From positions 42,142 through 106,141 of the IMG/VR virus record IMGVR_UViG_3300026521_000161: a stretch of DNA of 64,000 nucleotides. One strand, given 5' to 3'. The position numbers were made by a program, and so were the translations under genes. The stretch comes from a virus. This document shows positions 44,605-53,775 of the stretch, in pieces (position 1 is the first letter of the stretch; each line of letters begins with the position of its first letter). Under the pieces are notes generated by a model. The model worked only from the letters and a program-made list of their open reading frames with translations, searched no databases and was not told the DNA's origin.

Positions 44605-45441
44605 CTAAGCTTGTCCGAATAAACCTTTTATAACTTTCTTTTGTAAATCACTATCTTTTTCTCTTTTAATAATATCCCCTAATAACTTAGCTTCAGCTAA
44701 CGTGTTTACACCTATTAGGTTTATACCATTTCTTATAAGCGTAACTCTAGTAGTTATATCATTACTCTTACTAGCGACTTCTAACTCTTTTAGCAAACTA
44801 GATATTTTCATCTCTTTAGCTACATTAATACTAACTTCAGCATACATATCACCTATAGACTGTAAGTCTTTAAACCCTTTAAAAGTATTAGGATTGGATA
44901 GGTTGTTTTTTATAAAGCCTATTTCAAATGTTAATACATCATCTAGACTATTACCTTTCTTTAATGTTTCAACGATACCTTTATCGCTTAATAATATAGG
45001 GTACGCTATACCTTCATGTTCCACTCTTATAGGAGCTCTTGTTTTATCATTAAAGACTGCTGTTATACCAACACCATTGACTCTAACAGAACTATGATCT
45101 ATTTCAGAAGTTATAAGAGGAGTTTTTTTAGATATCATAAGCATACCAGGTATACTGTTAACATTAAACTTGTAAGCTTCATAATCTTTACCTTTATTGT
45201 TATTAAGAACTTTTCTTAATTTGTCTAAGTTAGCTTTTATAGCTTTCATTATTTTATCTAATACAGATTTAGTAGCACCATCTTTTTTAACTATAGATTC
45301 GTATAGATCATAAAGATGTTTGTTTACTTTATCAACTTCTTTGTTAGAGCTATCTAGTATAGCATCAAATTGTTTATGGAACTGTTCTGTTATATCATCT
45401 AGTTCTTTCCCGGTAGTAACCTTCTCTAGTTTAATACCCAT
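44605..45441 (-). CDS. Hypothetical protein, 278 aa
   Basis: AAAGGATGATAC precedes the ATG. N-terminal about 85 residues are helical and probably coiled coil (DDITEQFHKQFDAILDSSNKEV...LDKLRKVLNNN); the middle is strand-rich (SSVRVNGVGITAVFNDKTRAPIRVEHEG), the C-terminus helical. It follows the giant protease-like gene across a terminator and precedes the phuZ promoter. No family recognised. Confidence 0.7.
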   Translation of the reverse strand: MGIKLEKVTTGKELDDITEQFHKQFDAILDSSNKEVDKVNKHLYDLYESIVKKDGATKSVLDKIMKAIKANLDKLRKVLNNNKGKDYEAYKFNVNSIPGMLMISKKTPLITSEIDHSSVRVNGVGITAVFNDKTRAPIRVEHEGIAYPILLSDKGIVETLKKGNSLDDVLTFEIGFIKNNLSNPNTFKGFKDLQSIGDMYAEVSINVAKEMKISSLLKELEVASKSNDITTRVTLIRNGINLIGVNTLAEAKLLGDIIKREKDSDLQKKVIKGLFGQA

Positions 45442-45478
45442 GTATCATCCTTTATTTTTATATCAAAAAATAACAAGT

Positions 45479-45510
45479 ATACTGTATGTAGCTATTGCTA
45501 CATACAGTGT
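45479..45510. terminator. Hairpin terminator after the protease-kinase gene
   Basis: 14-position stem (45479-45492 / 45497-45510, one G-U) with a TATT loop and a U-tract for minus transcripts. Confidence 0.78.
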
Positions 45511-48500
45511 TATTTTTTAACTAAATATTTTTTATACTTATTTAAATCTATAAGTGTGTCTACTCTTAAACCTAATGAGATATCATTAACTATAGGATCA
45601 AACATTATTATCTTACCTTTATTATTAACGCCCCAATTACCGCTATGTAAGTCTAATCTAACTCGACCTTTAACATGTTCATCTTTTAAAACATCTTTAA
45701 TAAGGTCTAATTGTTCAAATATCTCTTTAGGTATCTTAACTTCATTACTGCTCTTTAATTTATTCTTTAGGATATCTATAACTTCATTTATATCTATTTC
45801 ACCATATTCTTTTAGAACCTCTTCTAACTCATCATATACTTTATGTATAACATCAACCTTCTTATCATCTTTAAAAGACTCTAAGTAATCCATCTCTACT
45901 ACATATAGAGCTTTTTTATATTTACCGATAAGCACAACGTCTATGCCGTAAACGTTTATTAAAGGGTTTCTTAGTATCCATAAAACTTTATCAGAATCTA
46001 TAGTAACAGTAACGACTGTTTTATCACTAGGTTCATCGTCACTATCTATTTCAAAAATACTAAAACCTGTATAACCTTCTCTTATAGTAACTGGTACAGG
46101 AGTTTTTAAAAGATACTTATGATTTATATCTTCTATTTTAACTCCATATTTAAGAAGTTTCTCATTAAGTTTATCTAAATCTTTAGAATTCAATAACTCA
46201 GTAACACGTTTACTCCATAGATCGAACTCTTTATAATAAATAGTATTAGCTGGTTCTTCTATAAGATTATGGTCAGACATAGCCTCATTGCCATTAGCTA
46301 GTTCGTTATACATAAGTTTATGGTAGAACATATCGTTATTTATTAATTTATCTAAATTATCCACTATCCTAGCATCTAATGTTATATCTTTACCAGCATT
46401 GCCATTAGGATTAAACATAGATAATAATAAACTACCATAACCCATATCCTCTATTTCTTTCTTAGTTTTCTTAACTTCTGTTATAGTATTTAATATCTCT
46501 TTAACTTCTTCTTTACTTAAATCACTCTCTCTTAGAACTTTTATAAGGGATCTAACTACAGAATCAAATCTTTCTGGTAGTTTCTCATATGGAAAATATT
46601 TACCAGCTATTAGTCTATAAATAGAAGATAAAGCGTAAGCTAGGAATATGAATTTAAGGTTAAGCATTAACACCTTACCAAATAAGCTTAACCTACCACT
46701 AAACGCCAACATGGTAGCTATCGATAATGATATATACGTTATTAATGGTAGCATTATGAAAGCTTTGTTGTGTATCTTAAATGTAATTAATCTATCTAAC
46801 CCACTGACTAACTCTTTACCCATACCCATTCTAGTAGAAAAATCATCAGCAACGATTTCACTATCAGTCATAAATGACTTAACACTACCTATCCTATTAT
46901 CTTTAGTAGCTACATCTGTTAATAGATGCATGCCGAAACTAGGATCAAAGACTCTTATAGCACTGGTGATAGTTAGTAATCCATTAGCTAACATTTGTTT
47001 AAATATTCCAATACTCCATCCATGTAACGTTAGCATCTCTTCAGCATCTTTTTTATATTCTGATTTATACTCTATAACATGTTTCTCTTTAGACTTCTCT
47101 CTGTTAACAAATGAATCTAATAGCTGCGTATTACTAACCACTAATCTTTTCATAGATTCTATATACGTAAACAGATGTCCTATTTCATGTAAGTAAATAG
47201 CGGTCATCTCCTCTGGAGTTAAGTCCAATCCAGTTATAGTAGTACCGAACATATCCCTACCATATTCTATAAAAACTATACTTTTATGTTTATCTTTCTT
47301 CATACCGTGGATATATGCTTTCTCTAAATCAACGACAAAGTTATTACCGTTCTTAAAGTCTTTCAGTATTTCTCTATTGTTGTGTATATAAAGTAAGTAA
47401 CCTTTTATATTAAAAGTTGATTTACTATAGTATTTTCTCCAATCGGATATACCTTTTTGGTCTATAACGTTAAAAGGAACACAAGCCCAACCATGACCAA
47501 AGCCGACAGCAGGTAATGCCATGATACTTAAACCAAATCTTTTATATGTTATCTCTTCTAACTCTTCCGATATAGACATAAATGTAGCTACGTTTCTAAT
47601 TATAGAATTATCTTTGACCTTAGCGAAGAATGATATTAATTCATTAACGACAGGATCCTTTTTACCCATATAGTTTATAGACTCTAATCCAACACTAAAT
47701 CTAGCTTCTTGTATGTATAGCTTAGTGTTTTCTAGTTCATTAAGTTTGCTAGCTAGTTCATCTTCTGTATTCAGGTTACCTACTAAATATTCAGACATAA
47801 GCCCTATAAGAACTTTACCGTGCGCTGAGTTATCTATATCCTCTAAATCTTTTTCTACCTGTTCGTATTGGGCTAATAATAATTTCTTATCTTTTTTATT
47901 CATATCCGTTAATCTTAAAACTTCTACCATAGATGTTTTAATATGTTCGACACGTTGTTTAAGACTACCGTGCTCGTCATTGATAGGGTTTCGTTTATTA
48001 TGCATATATAGTAATTTACTTATACTGTTAATAGTTAATGCTATTTCTAACGCGATAGCCGCCATTATAACGATACCACCAGGTAATAACAATGATAACA
48101 ACAAGGCTCTAACGGCCATACCTAATATAGACATAAGTACAATGACAGCACTAGCGTTACTAAAAGATAACTGGTTAACCTTATTAAGTTTAACTAATGC
48201 TCTACTTAACTCTTCCCCGTACCCAAATTTAACAGTGAAATTATCTGCTTCTATCTCTGGATTGGTTTCTCCTGTACCATGACCACCTAATGGTATAGAC
48301 ATAAGGTCCTTTTTAACTTTTTCATATATCATGCTTAGCCCATTTGTTTCAGAGCTTGGGTTTTTACTTATACCTAATTCAGAGGTAGTTTCTGTTAATG
48401 GTTTATTACGTAAGAAATTACTTAATAATATGGATGTAGTTACGGCTGATCTACTATACAATTCTAATAGCGTAAATACATGACCTATTTCATGTAAGAT

Positions 48501-48998
48501 TATAGCTACGAACTCACTTTTAGTTAAATCCCTAACCATTCTTAGAGATATAAATAGAGGTACATAGTAATCATCTGGCAGGTTTAGGAATTTAGCATCC
48601 TTTTTATCCAGTATTAGAATATTACTATCTAACCATCTGTTAAAATCCTTTATCTGTTTTATACCATGTCTGACATCTTTACCTCTGGTAGACTTAAAAG
48701 TCGTTAGACTTATTTGGTCAGGATTAAATATAGGTATAACTGCAAATGTGTTACTATTTCTTAATAATATATTTATACCAAATCTTTCATAAGACTTATC
48801 TTTAAACTCTTTCTCTATTTGTAAAAAAGAAAAATCTAATTCTTTCTTATTAATAGTTTTCTTTTCGTAGTATAGAGAATGTAACTTCTCTAATCTATCA
48901 TATGTACTTTCTATAACCTTTATAAAAGAATCATTAGCTTGCGTGCCTATCATCGACTCAACACCCTCTTTTATTCCTAAATCTATTTTAAACATCAT
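45510..48998 (-). CDS. Double M48-like membrane metalloprotease fused to a kinase-like domain
   Basis: 1162 aa. Module 1: HEIGH at residues 169-173 and E-I-x-A-D at 248-252, then hydrophobic segments at about 283-325. Module 2 repeats the order: HEIGH at 604-608, EIVAD at 714-718, hydrophobic segments at about 746-795. HExxH with a downstream ExxxD is the zinc site of M48 (HtpX/Ste24-like) peptidases, membrane enzymes that cleave membrane or exported proteins. The C-terminal part ends with RLDLHSGNWGV (1114-1124) and IMFDP (1131-1135), the catalytic-loop and metal-binding pattern of protein kinase/phosphotransferase folds; its N-lobe is not clear. ATG 48998 or the next codon is the start after AAAAAGGAATA. 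The fusion and the internal duplication are unusual; a degenerate third copy is at 2015-3475. Confidence 0.78.
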   Translation of the reverse strand: MMFKIDLGIKEGVESMIGTQANDSFIKVIESTYDRLEKLHSLYYEKKTINKKELDFSFLQIEKEFKDKSYERFGINILLRNSNTFAVIPIFNPDQISLTTFKSTRGKDVRHGIKQIKDFNRWLDSNILILDKKDAKFLNLPDDYYVPLFISLRMVRDLTKSEFVAIILHEIGHVFTLLELYSRSAVTTSILLSNFLRNKPLTETTSELGISKNPSSETNGLSMIYEKVKKDLMSIPLGGHGTGETNPEIEADNFTVKFGYGEELSRALVKLNKVNQLSFSNASAVIVLMSILGMAVRALLLSLLLPGGIVIMAAIALEIALTINSISKLLYMHNKRNPINDEHGSLKQRVEHIKTSMVEVLRLTDMNKKDKKLLLAQYEQVEKDLEDIDNSAHGKVLIGLMSEYLVGNLNTEDELASKLNELENTKLYIQEARFSVGLESINYMGKKDPVVNELISFFAKVKDNSIIRNVATFMSISEELEEITYKRFGLSIMALPAVGFGHGWACVPFNVIDQKGISDWRKYYSKSTFNIKGYLLYIHNNREILKDFKNGNNFVVDLEKAYIHGMKKDKHKSIVFIEYGRDMFGTTITGLDLTPEEMTAIYLHEIGHLFTYIESMKRLVVSNTQLLDSFVNREKSKEKHVIEYKSEYKKDAEEMLTLHGWSIGIFKQMLANGLLTITSAIRVFDPSFGMHLLTDVATKDNRIGSVKSFMTDSEIVADDFSTRMGMGKELVSGLDRLITFKIHNKAFIMLPLITYISLSIATMLAFSGRLSLFGKVLMLNLKFIFLAYALSSIYRLIAGKYFPYEKLPERFDSVVRSLIKVLRESDLSKEEVKEILNTITEVKKTKKEIEDMGYGSLLLSMFNPNGNAGKDITLDARIVDNLDKLINNDMFYHKLMYNELANGNEAMSDHNLIEEPANTIYYKEFDLWSKRVTELLNSKDLDKLNEKLLKYGVKIEDINHKYLLKTPVPVTIREGYTGFSIFEIDSDDEPSDKTVVTVTIDSDKVLWILRNPLINVYGIDVVLIGKYKKALYVVEMDYLESFKDDKKVDVIHKVYDELEEVLKEYGEIDINEVIDILKNKLKSSNEVKIPKEIFEQLDLIKDVLKDEHVKGRVRLDLHSGNWGVNNKGKIIMFDPIVNDISLGLRVDTLIDLNKYKKYLVKK

Positions 48999-49027
48999 TA
49001 TTCCTTTTTACTTAATCAAAATAAAAA

Positions 49028-49055
49028 AGTATAGTAGGGATATCCCTACTATACT
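49028..49055. terminator. Palindromic terminator
   Basis: Perfect 28-bp palindrome at the end of the recJ-containing unit, with poly-U for minus transcripts. Confidence 0.82.
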
Positions 49056-49227
49056 ATCTTAAACCGTTATTTAGTTTATACGCGACGCACTCAGCTATTT
49101 CTGCTAATAACTTTTCCTCATGTTTTATATCCTCTCCATTAAGACTCTTTTCCTCCATTCGTTTAAGTACTCTTTTTCTAAGAACTTTAAGTTCTTTTTT
49201 AGTATTACTACATACTGGTTCGTCCAT
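49054..49227 (-). CDS. Small charged protein, 57 aa
   Basis: Start placed at 49227 because AAGGAG lies just upstream; an in-frame ATG at 49251 lacks a site and overlaps the previous gene. Lys/Glu-rich helical product (CSNTKKELKVLRKRVLKRMEEKS) likely forming a helical hairpin. Last gene of the recJ unit. Unknown. Confidence 0.62.
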   Translation of the reverse strand: MDEPVCSNTKKELKVLRKRVLKRMEEKSLNGEDIKHEEKLLAEIAECVAYKLNNGLR

Positions 49228-49237
49228 AACATACTCC

Positions 49238-49480
49238 TTATACGATGTCATTAATAGCGTCCATTAAGTTACTTAACTTACGCTCTTTTTCTATTAGGTC
49301 ATTGTATCTATCCCTACTTATAACATTAGCTTTAAATGTTAAATAAGTAGAACCGTTAGTAGTATAATGGGATAGGAAATCTAAATTATCACTAGTTATA
49401 CCTAACCCATGTTTCTCCTCAACAACTTCTAATAACTCACTGCCTTTATCACTTTTAAGTTCTATATCTATAGCTATCAT
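49238..49480 (-). CDS. Small hypothetical protein, 80 aa
   Basis: Start placed at 49480, with AGGAG 5-6 nt upstream; the GTG at 49486 would touch the ribosome site. It begins 8 nt after the recJ stop. Contains strand segments (STYLTFKANVI) and a C-terminal helix (DLIEKERKLSNLMDAIND). No family recognised; cotranscribed with recJ. Confidence 0.65.
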   Translation of the reverse strand: MIAIDIELKSDKGSELLEVVEEKHGLGITSDNLDFLSHYTTNGSTYLTFKANVISRDRYNDLIEKERKLSNLMDAINDIV

Positions 49481-49488
49481 GATCACTC

Positions 49489-50985
49489 CTATTTAAAGAC
49501 TATCTTAGTTGGTTGTAATAATATCTTGTTTTGGCTTCTAAAGCTATTGACATTAAAGCTATATGTCATGCGTATGAACTTAGTTCTTTTAAGCTCATTC
49601 TCTATGTGTTCAAGTTCATTCTTTTTAATAGAATAAAACACACTCATATTACTTTCTGTATTAGGATCAAATTTAACTTTAAAGCTTAGTAAGATATTAC
49701 TGCGTTTATATATCCTATATGATTCTATATAAAAATCACTACAGAACATCGGTTTCTCATACCCTATACCATAAGGACCAGCATTTATAACATCGAACAT
49801 AGTTAATAATAATTTTTTAGTACTAAAGATATAATCTTCCACATAAGTATTTTTTATCTCTACCACATCATATTTACTAACCTCTTCCTTAAGAAGGTCA
49901 TAAAACTCTTTAAGGTTAGGTTTTATCTTAACGCCGATAGCTTTTTTATGTCCACCATGTTTAAGTATGATATCGCTCTTATTAGCTACTTCTGTTAATA
50001 CATCTTTAAGATTAAGTCCATCCTCTTGGCTACGACCTGACCCTATATAAACATAACCATCAAATCTCTTTTTCTTAGTAAATACGATAACTATTTTATA
50101 ATTATCGTTATACATAACATTATTAGCGATGATGCCCTGTACTCCATCACTATCATCAACAACCATAACTTTTATCTTACCGTCTGTATATTCTTCTTTC
50201 TTACCAACATCAACTGCTTTACTCTGGATATCCTTACGATTTTTATTTATCTCTTTTATATCTTCATAAAGTAGTTCAGCTATATCTTCTGTTGGCGACA
50301 TAAGTAACTCATAACTCAGCCTAGCGTCAGCTATCCTACCAGGTGAGTTTAGCATAGGTATAACGTCATACCCTAACGTAGTTTCGTCCATAAGATACGT
50401 CTTAGCATTTTTTCTTATAGTAAGTGACCAAAATGGATCATGCTTTATATTAAGACTATTTAAATCCGATAAAGTTTTTATAAGTAACTTTCTATTAACA
50501 AAGTTCTTAAGATCCATACAATCAGATATAAGAGTTAATCCTATATATGTTATAAGATAATACATTTTATCTAATTTAGACTTGTCAGGATTGCCGTTCG
50601 ATAAGAAAGCATGTGCTAATGTAAAATAAACCACACCAGTACCCGTCATATCTGATAATATATTGTTATCATAACGTTGTGGATTGATGAATGCTGTGGC
50701 TGACGTTGGTGCTGTGTCCTGATCGAATAAATGGTGATCAGTTACTATAAATGGTATACTTGTTTCAGACATGATAGTTTCTATATTAAGCTTATCATTA
50801 GAGCCATGGTCACTAGTTATAATAAGACCAATATCGTCATCATTTTTACAAATATTTATTATCATATTTGTAAGAGCTGAGTTGATACCGTTACCGTCAG
50901 AACGTTTATTAACAACGACTTCTATGTTATCATATTCGTAAACATCTAAAAAAAATTTATGAGCGATGGCGGCACTCGTGATGCC
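49489..50985 (-). CDS. recJ: RecJ-type single-strand exonuclease, exon 2
   Basis: 498 codons after the intron, beginning with GITSAAIAHKFF, which completes the DYDxDG motif started by exon 1. Other DHH-phosphoesterase motifs follow: IITSDHGSND, IVTDHHLFDQ (the DHH motif) and GTGVVYFTLAHAF; the DHHA1-type GGHKKAIG is at about residue 330 of this exon. RecJ enzymes degrade single-stranded DNA 5' to 3' in recombination and repair with Mn2+/Mg2+. Exons joined give about 610 aa, near the usual RecJ length. The ATG at 50997 is inside the intron, so it is not the real start. Confidence 0.85.
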   Translation of the reverse strand, partial: GITSAAIAHKFFLDVYEYDNIEVVVNKRSDGNGINSALTNMIINICKNDDDIGLIITSDHGSNDKLNIETIMSETSIPFIVTDHHLFDQDTAPTSATAFINPQRYDNNILSDMTGTGVVYFTLAHAFLSNGNPDKSKLDKMYYLITYIGLTLISDCMDLKNFVNRKLLIKTLSDLNSLNIKHDPFWSLTIRKNAKTYLMDETTLGYDVIPMLNSPGRIADARLSYELLMSPTEDIAELLYEDIKEINKNRKDIQSKAVDVGKKEEYTDGKIKVMVVDDSDGVQGIIANNVMYNDNYKIVIVFTKKKRFDGYVYIGSGRSQEDGLNLKDVLTEVANKSDIILKHGGHKKAIGVKIKPNLKEFYDLLKEEVSKYDVVEIKNTYVEDYIFSTKKLLLTMFDVINAGPYGIGYEKPMFCSDFYIESYRIYKRSNILLSFKVKFDPNTESNMSVFYSIKKNELEHIENELKRTKFIRMTYSFNVNSFRSQNKILLQPTKIVFK

Positions 50986-52792
50986 CGTTGTTTTCATATG
51001 TATCGCTAGTACACACAGTTCTCAGTATCTCTACATGAACTTCCCATCCATTACAGATGGATACAAGACTATATCATTATCCTAAAATATTTTAGGATAC
51101 GAAACGTTTCGATTTAAGGACTGCCATCCACCCGCTCGGGCCCTACTCTACTCGCTTTAACTACATATGTAGCCATGGGGTTATTACACTACCCATGTGA
51201 TTAACTAAGTCTGTCGCCAACTTAGTATAGCTTTCGATAGTCGTTGAACTCACACACTCTAGTCATACTAGATCACTCTCGTGGTTTAAGGTGCTTCGCT
51301 GCGTCGATTCCGCCAGGATATAACGTTTTCACCATGCCTCTAGTTGCTCTATTACGCCTGAGGTATTACAGTATGTTTCCACCTGTAAGTGGTAGTTATA
51401 TCTTTTTCAGCGGTCCCCGCAATTAGTTTCGTTTGCTTATAGGATTACTCCTATAAGGGACTTACTTAAAATGTAAGCTACAATTTTCTTTCTCTTTAAA
51501 AGTAATCTTAGTTTTTTTATCTATATAAGAATATATTGTTCTATAATCCTTATTGAAAAATTTTCTTAATGAATTTATAGACGTAAACTCTTCGACAATA
51601 ACGTCATCTTTATCCTTAACCATTATGACTTTAGGTTTGTTAATAGGTGTTTTATTAGACGGTTCTCTCCACTTAGCGACTGTAAATTTACGCACTAACC
51701 ATCTATCTGTTAGTAAATAATTATCACATCTGCGTAGGTATAAAGTTAATGTACTTTTAGGGACACCTGTAATGTTAGATGCGTCACTTATGCTTTTAAC
51801 AGTATAAATAACGTTATTAATAACATCGCGCACTTGGACGTGTTTAAGAACTATTTTGCGTTTTTTAATATGTAATATTTTATATCCATTGTTACGGCAA
51901 AATTTTTCTATTGTACTCTTTTTACTGTTTTGTGAGTCAAAGAATTGCTTAAATGTTTTATATTTAAATAACTCTCCGTTTTTCTCAAGTACTAAGCTAA
52001 AGCTTCTAGTATCATCTCTCTCGTAAGCCCATCCAGTGAACGATCTTTCCCTATATAACTCAAATCTACCATTACTACCAGACCATACTTTACCGAAATA
52101 CATAGGCGCTCTTTGGGTGTCTATTTTACTTCGACCTATTATTTCACTAGCTTCGCTAGAGGACATAGCGGTTGAGGTAACTCCAGTATCTATATCACGT
52201 ATTAAAAATAGACCTCTACTACTAACAATTGTTTTTGTTACATTTAAAGTAGATGAAACCCATCTAAGATTATCGGCATGGTAATTAGTCTTGTCGTCAT
52301 CAATATGATCGACTATGTTATTAATAACATAATCATCATTTTCGCACCACGCCAGTGCTACTAATTTATGTACGCCTATATTATAATAATCCCCTGTTAA
52401 TAGCTTAACGCGTATGTTGTAATAACCAGATTTCGTTAACTCGTAACCACGATTAATTATTTTACGAGCTACGCAATCTACTAACACGCCATCTTTACTA
52501 ATAGCTATATTTGTAAAGAATGGTACGAAATTATAAATAACGCCATCTACATAGACGAATGGTCTATTAACAAATACTGGCATTTTATCTGGTAGTTTAG
52601 AGACACCATGTACTTTGTGTCTAGTTAGAGTGTATGATACATCATTTTTATTGTCTGCAAGAGTTGTATAATCACGTTGCATTATATTCTTTTCTAAGAT
52701 TATTTTTCTTTTTTCGTTACACATACTAATCCTTACTATTTGTATATGTAACAAACTACAAAGTAAATTGTTTCTACATTGTTAGTATGTTA
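50986..52792 (-). other. Group I intron in recJ (about 1.8 kb)
   Basis: Boundaries inferred from reading-frame joining (GAT at 52793-52795 to GGC at 50983-50985) plus the group I rule that exon 1 ends in U and the intron ends in G. Core elements on the minus strand: TAATTGCGGGGAC (complement of 51411-51423), GGAATCGACGCAGC (complement of 51298-51311) and GTTCAACGACTAT (complement of 51237-51249), recognisable as the P, Q and R type conserved strings. A P2-like hairpin lies at 51436-51457. An HNH gene sits between the 5' end and the core. The 50998-51461 stretch has no gene; it is ribozyme core. Confidence 0.85.
51462..52724 (-). CDS. HNH homing endonuclease encoded in the recJ intron
   Basis: 420 aa from the ATG at 52724, which has AAGGATTAGT upstream; longer in-frame starts have none. 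Core HNH motif: VHKLVALAWC (H119) ... NIVDHIDDDKTNYHADNLRW (about residues 137-155, D139-H140 and N152), of the type found in phage intron endonucleases. Downstream are two NUMOD-like DNA-binding repeats: YTVKSISDASNITGVPKSTL (about 307-326) and FTSINSLRKFFNKDYRTIYSY (about 380-400). It would cut an intronless recJ allele to spread the intron. Location inside the intron and intact motifs suggest it is functional. Confidence 0.85.
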   Translation of the reverse strand: MCNEKRKIILEKNIMQRDYTTLADNKNDVSYTLTRHKVHGVSKLPDKMPVFVNRPFVYVDGVIYNFVPFFTNIAISKDGVLVDCVARKIINRGYELTKSGYYNIRVKLLTGDYYNIGVHKLVALAWCENDDYVINNIVDHIDDDKTNYHADNLRWVSSTLNVTKTIVSSRGLFLIRDIDTGVTSTAMSSSEASEIIGRSKIDTQRAPMYFGKVWSGSNGRFELYRERSFTGWAYERDDTRSFSLVLEKNGELFKYKTFKQFFDSQNSKKSTIEKFCRNNGYKILHIKKRKIVLKHVQVRDVINNVIYTVKSISDASNITGVPKSTLTLYLRRCDNYLLTDRWLVRKFTVAKWREPSNKTPINKPKVIMVKDKDDVIVEEFTSINSLRKFFNKDYRTIYSYIDKKTKITFKEKENCSLHFK

Positions 52793-53128
52793 ATCCACAT
52801 CATAGTCGCTAACCAATAATATTTTTTTATTGTTAACTATGGCTTCATTTATAGCACTCGTAGAATTGACTACATGTGGTAACCATTTTTCTATAAAATT
52901 CTCATTTATGATATCACTAAGTTTAGTATTAAAATAGTTTTTTATGGTATCTAAATCTTTATACCTATTAGCGACTATTTTTTTAGTTATATCTGAATTA
53001 AAATATCTATTAAGATATGTTAATGTTTCTGGGTCCTGTTTCGTTATGACAATATTATCATTACTAAGACTACTTATAATTTCTCTCAATGGCTTTTCTT
53101 CACCATTTGGAAGTTTAACTTCTGTCAT
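52793..53128 (-). CDS. recJ: RecJ-type exonuclease, exon 1
   Basis: 112 codons. Start at 53128: AAGGA lies 6 nt upstream, while the earlier in-frame ATG at 53146 is only one to two codons from the promoter element at 53147-53155. The exon ends ILLVSDYDVD, that is, five of the six residues of the DHH-family motif DYDxDG; the next codon in the genome is an in-frame TAA belonging to the intron. Without splicing the protein would be a catalytically useless fragment. Confidence 0.82.
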
Positions 53129-53146
53129 TTTCATTCCTTCTTTCAT

Positions 53147-53155
53147 TTATTTCAA
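53147..53155 (-). promoter_or_regulatory. TTGAAATAA promoter-like element of recJ
   Basis: TTGAAATAA on the minus strand 19 nt upstream of the preferred recJ start; same word as at 37108-37116. Confidence 0.42.
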
Positions 53156-53181
53156 CGAAGTCGATACCCTTAAAAAGGATA

Positions 53182-53676
53182 TCAATCTTCATCCGATAAT
53201 TTATCATAAGCGTATTGCAATATGAATAGTGAATCGTATGTCCATTCACTTCGTTCTGATCTTATACCGTGCTTATCGAAGAACTCTTTGATTCTTCTAA
53301 GATTACTAGTATTAACTATTTCGTTGTTTATATAGTCTAATATATCGATTTTGAACGATATCATGATGGTGTTTACCAATGTAACCTCATCCATACTAAA
53401 ATTAGATATATCGTGTAAAGTTAGGTTAGGTATATTATTTACAAAATCATTTATGTTAACACTACCAAACTTAACAACACATATAGAATACGTACTTTTA
53501 TTACGTATAACTCCCAACAATGTTTCTTCACCTATATCAATTTTTAATGCATCATCATGTTGATTCTCTACTATTAACATAACTCTACCATCATTTCTTT
53601 TAAAACACACAGGATCCCTTTTAGACTCAACTCTTCTAGCTCTCTCAAATACTAAAATACCACGTCTATTACTCAT
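53182..53676 (-). CDS. Hypothetical protein, 164 aa
   Basis: TTTAAAGGAAAGAAGC precedes the ATG; the promoter-dyad element lies 27-55 nt upstream, so it belongs to the phuZ-class regulon. Basic N-terminus (SNRRGILVFERARRVESKRDP) then a strand-rich middle (RVMLIVENQHDDALKIDIGEE) and a helical C-terminus. No motif recognised. It runs towards recJ with no obvious hairpin between, so readthrough into recJ is possible. Confidence 0.72.
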   Translation of the reverse strand: MSNRRGILVFERARRVESKRDPVCFKRNDGRVMLIVENQHDDALKIDIGEETLLGVIRNKSTYSICVVKFGSVNINDFVNNIPNLTLHDISNFSMDEVTLVNTIMISFKIDILDYINNEIVNTSNLRRIKEFFDKHGIRSERSEWTYDSLFILQYAYDKLSDED

Positions 53677-53702
53677 GCTTCTTTCCTTTAAATAAATTTA
53701 TT

Positions 53703-53731
53703 AGTATATACATACTATATTAATAATATAT
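53703..53731 (-). promoter_or_regulatory. Promoter-like element plus dyad
   Basis: Minus strand TATATTATTAATATAGTAT with dyad AGTAT-N4-ATACT (53703-53716); core 36 nt from the 164-aa gene start. Confidence 0.6.
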
Positions 53732-53775
53732 AAGCAAAGTTTAATAGATATTACCTGAATATAAAAAAGGAATAT

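Noticed and set aside
50986-50997. ATG at 50997 as a true start of a separate recJ-like gene
   Set aside because: It lies in the intron end; exon 1 upstream supplies the first part of the DYDxDG motif and joins in frame.
51244-51426. 60-codon plus-strand frame inside the recJ intron
   Set aside because: Covers the ribozyme core antisense; no ribosome site.
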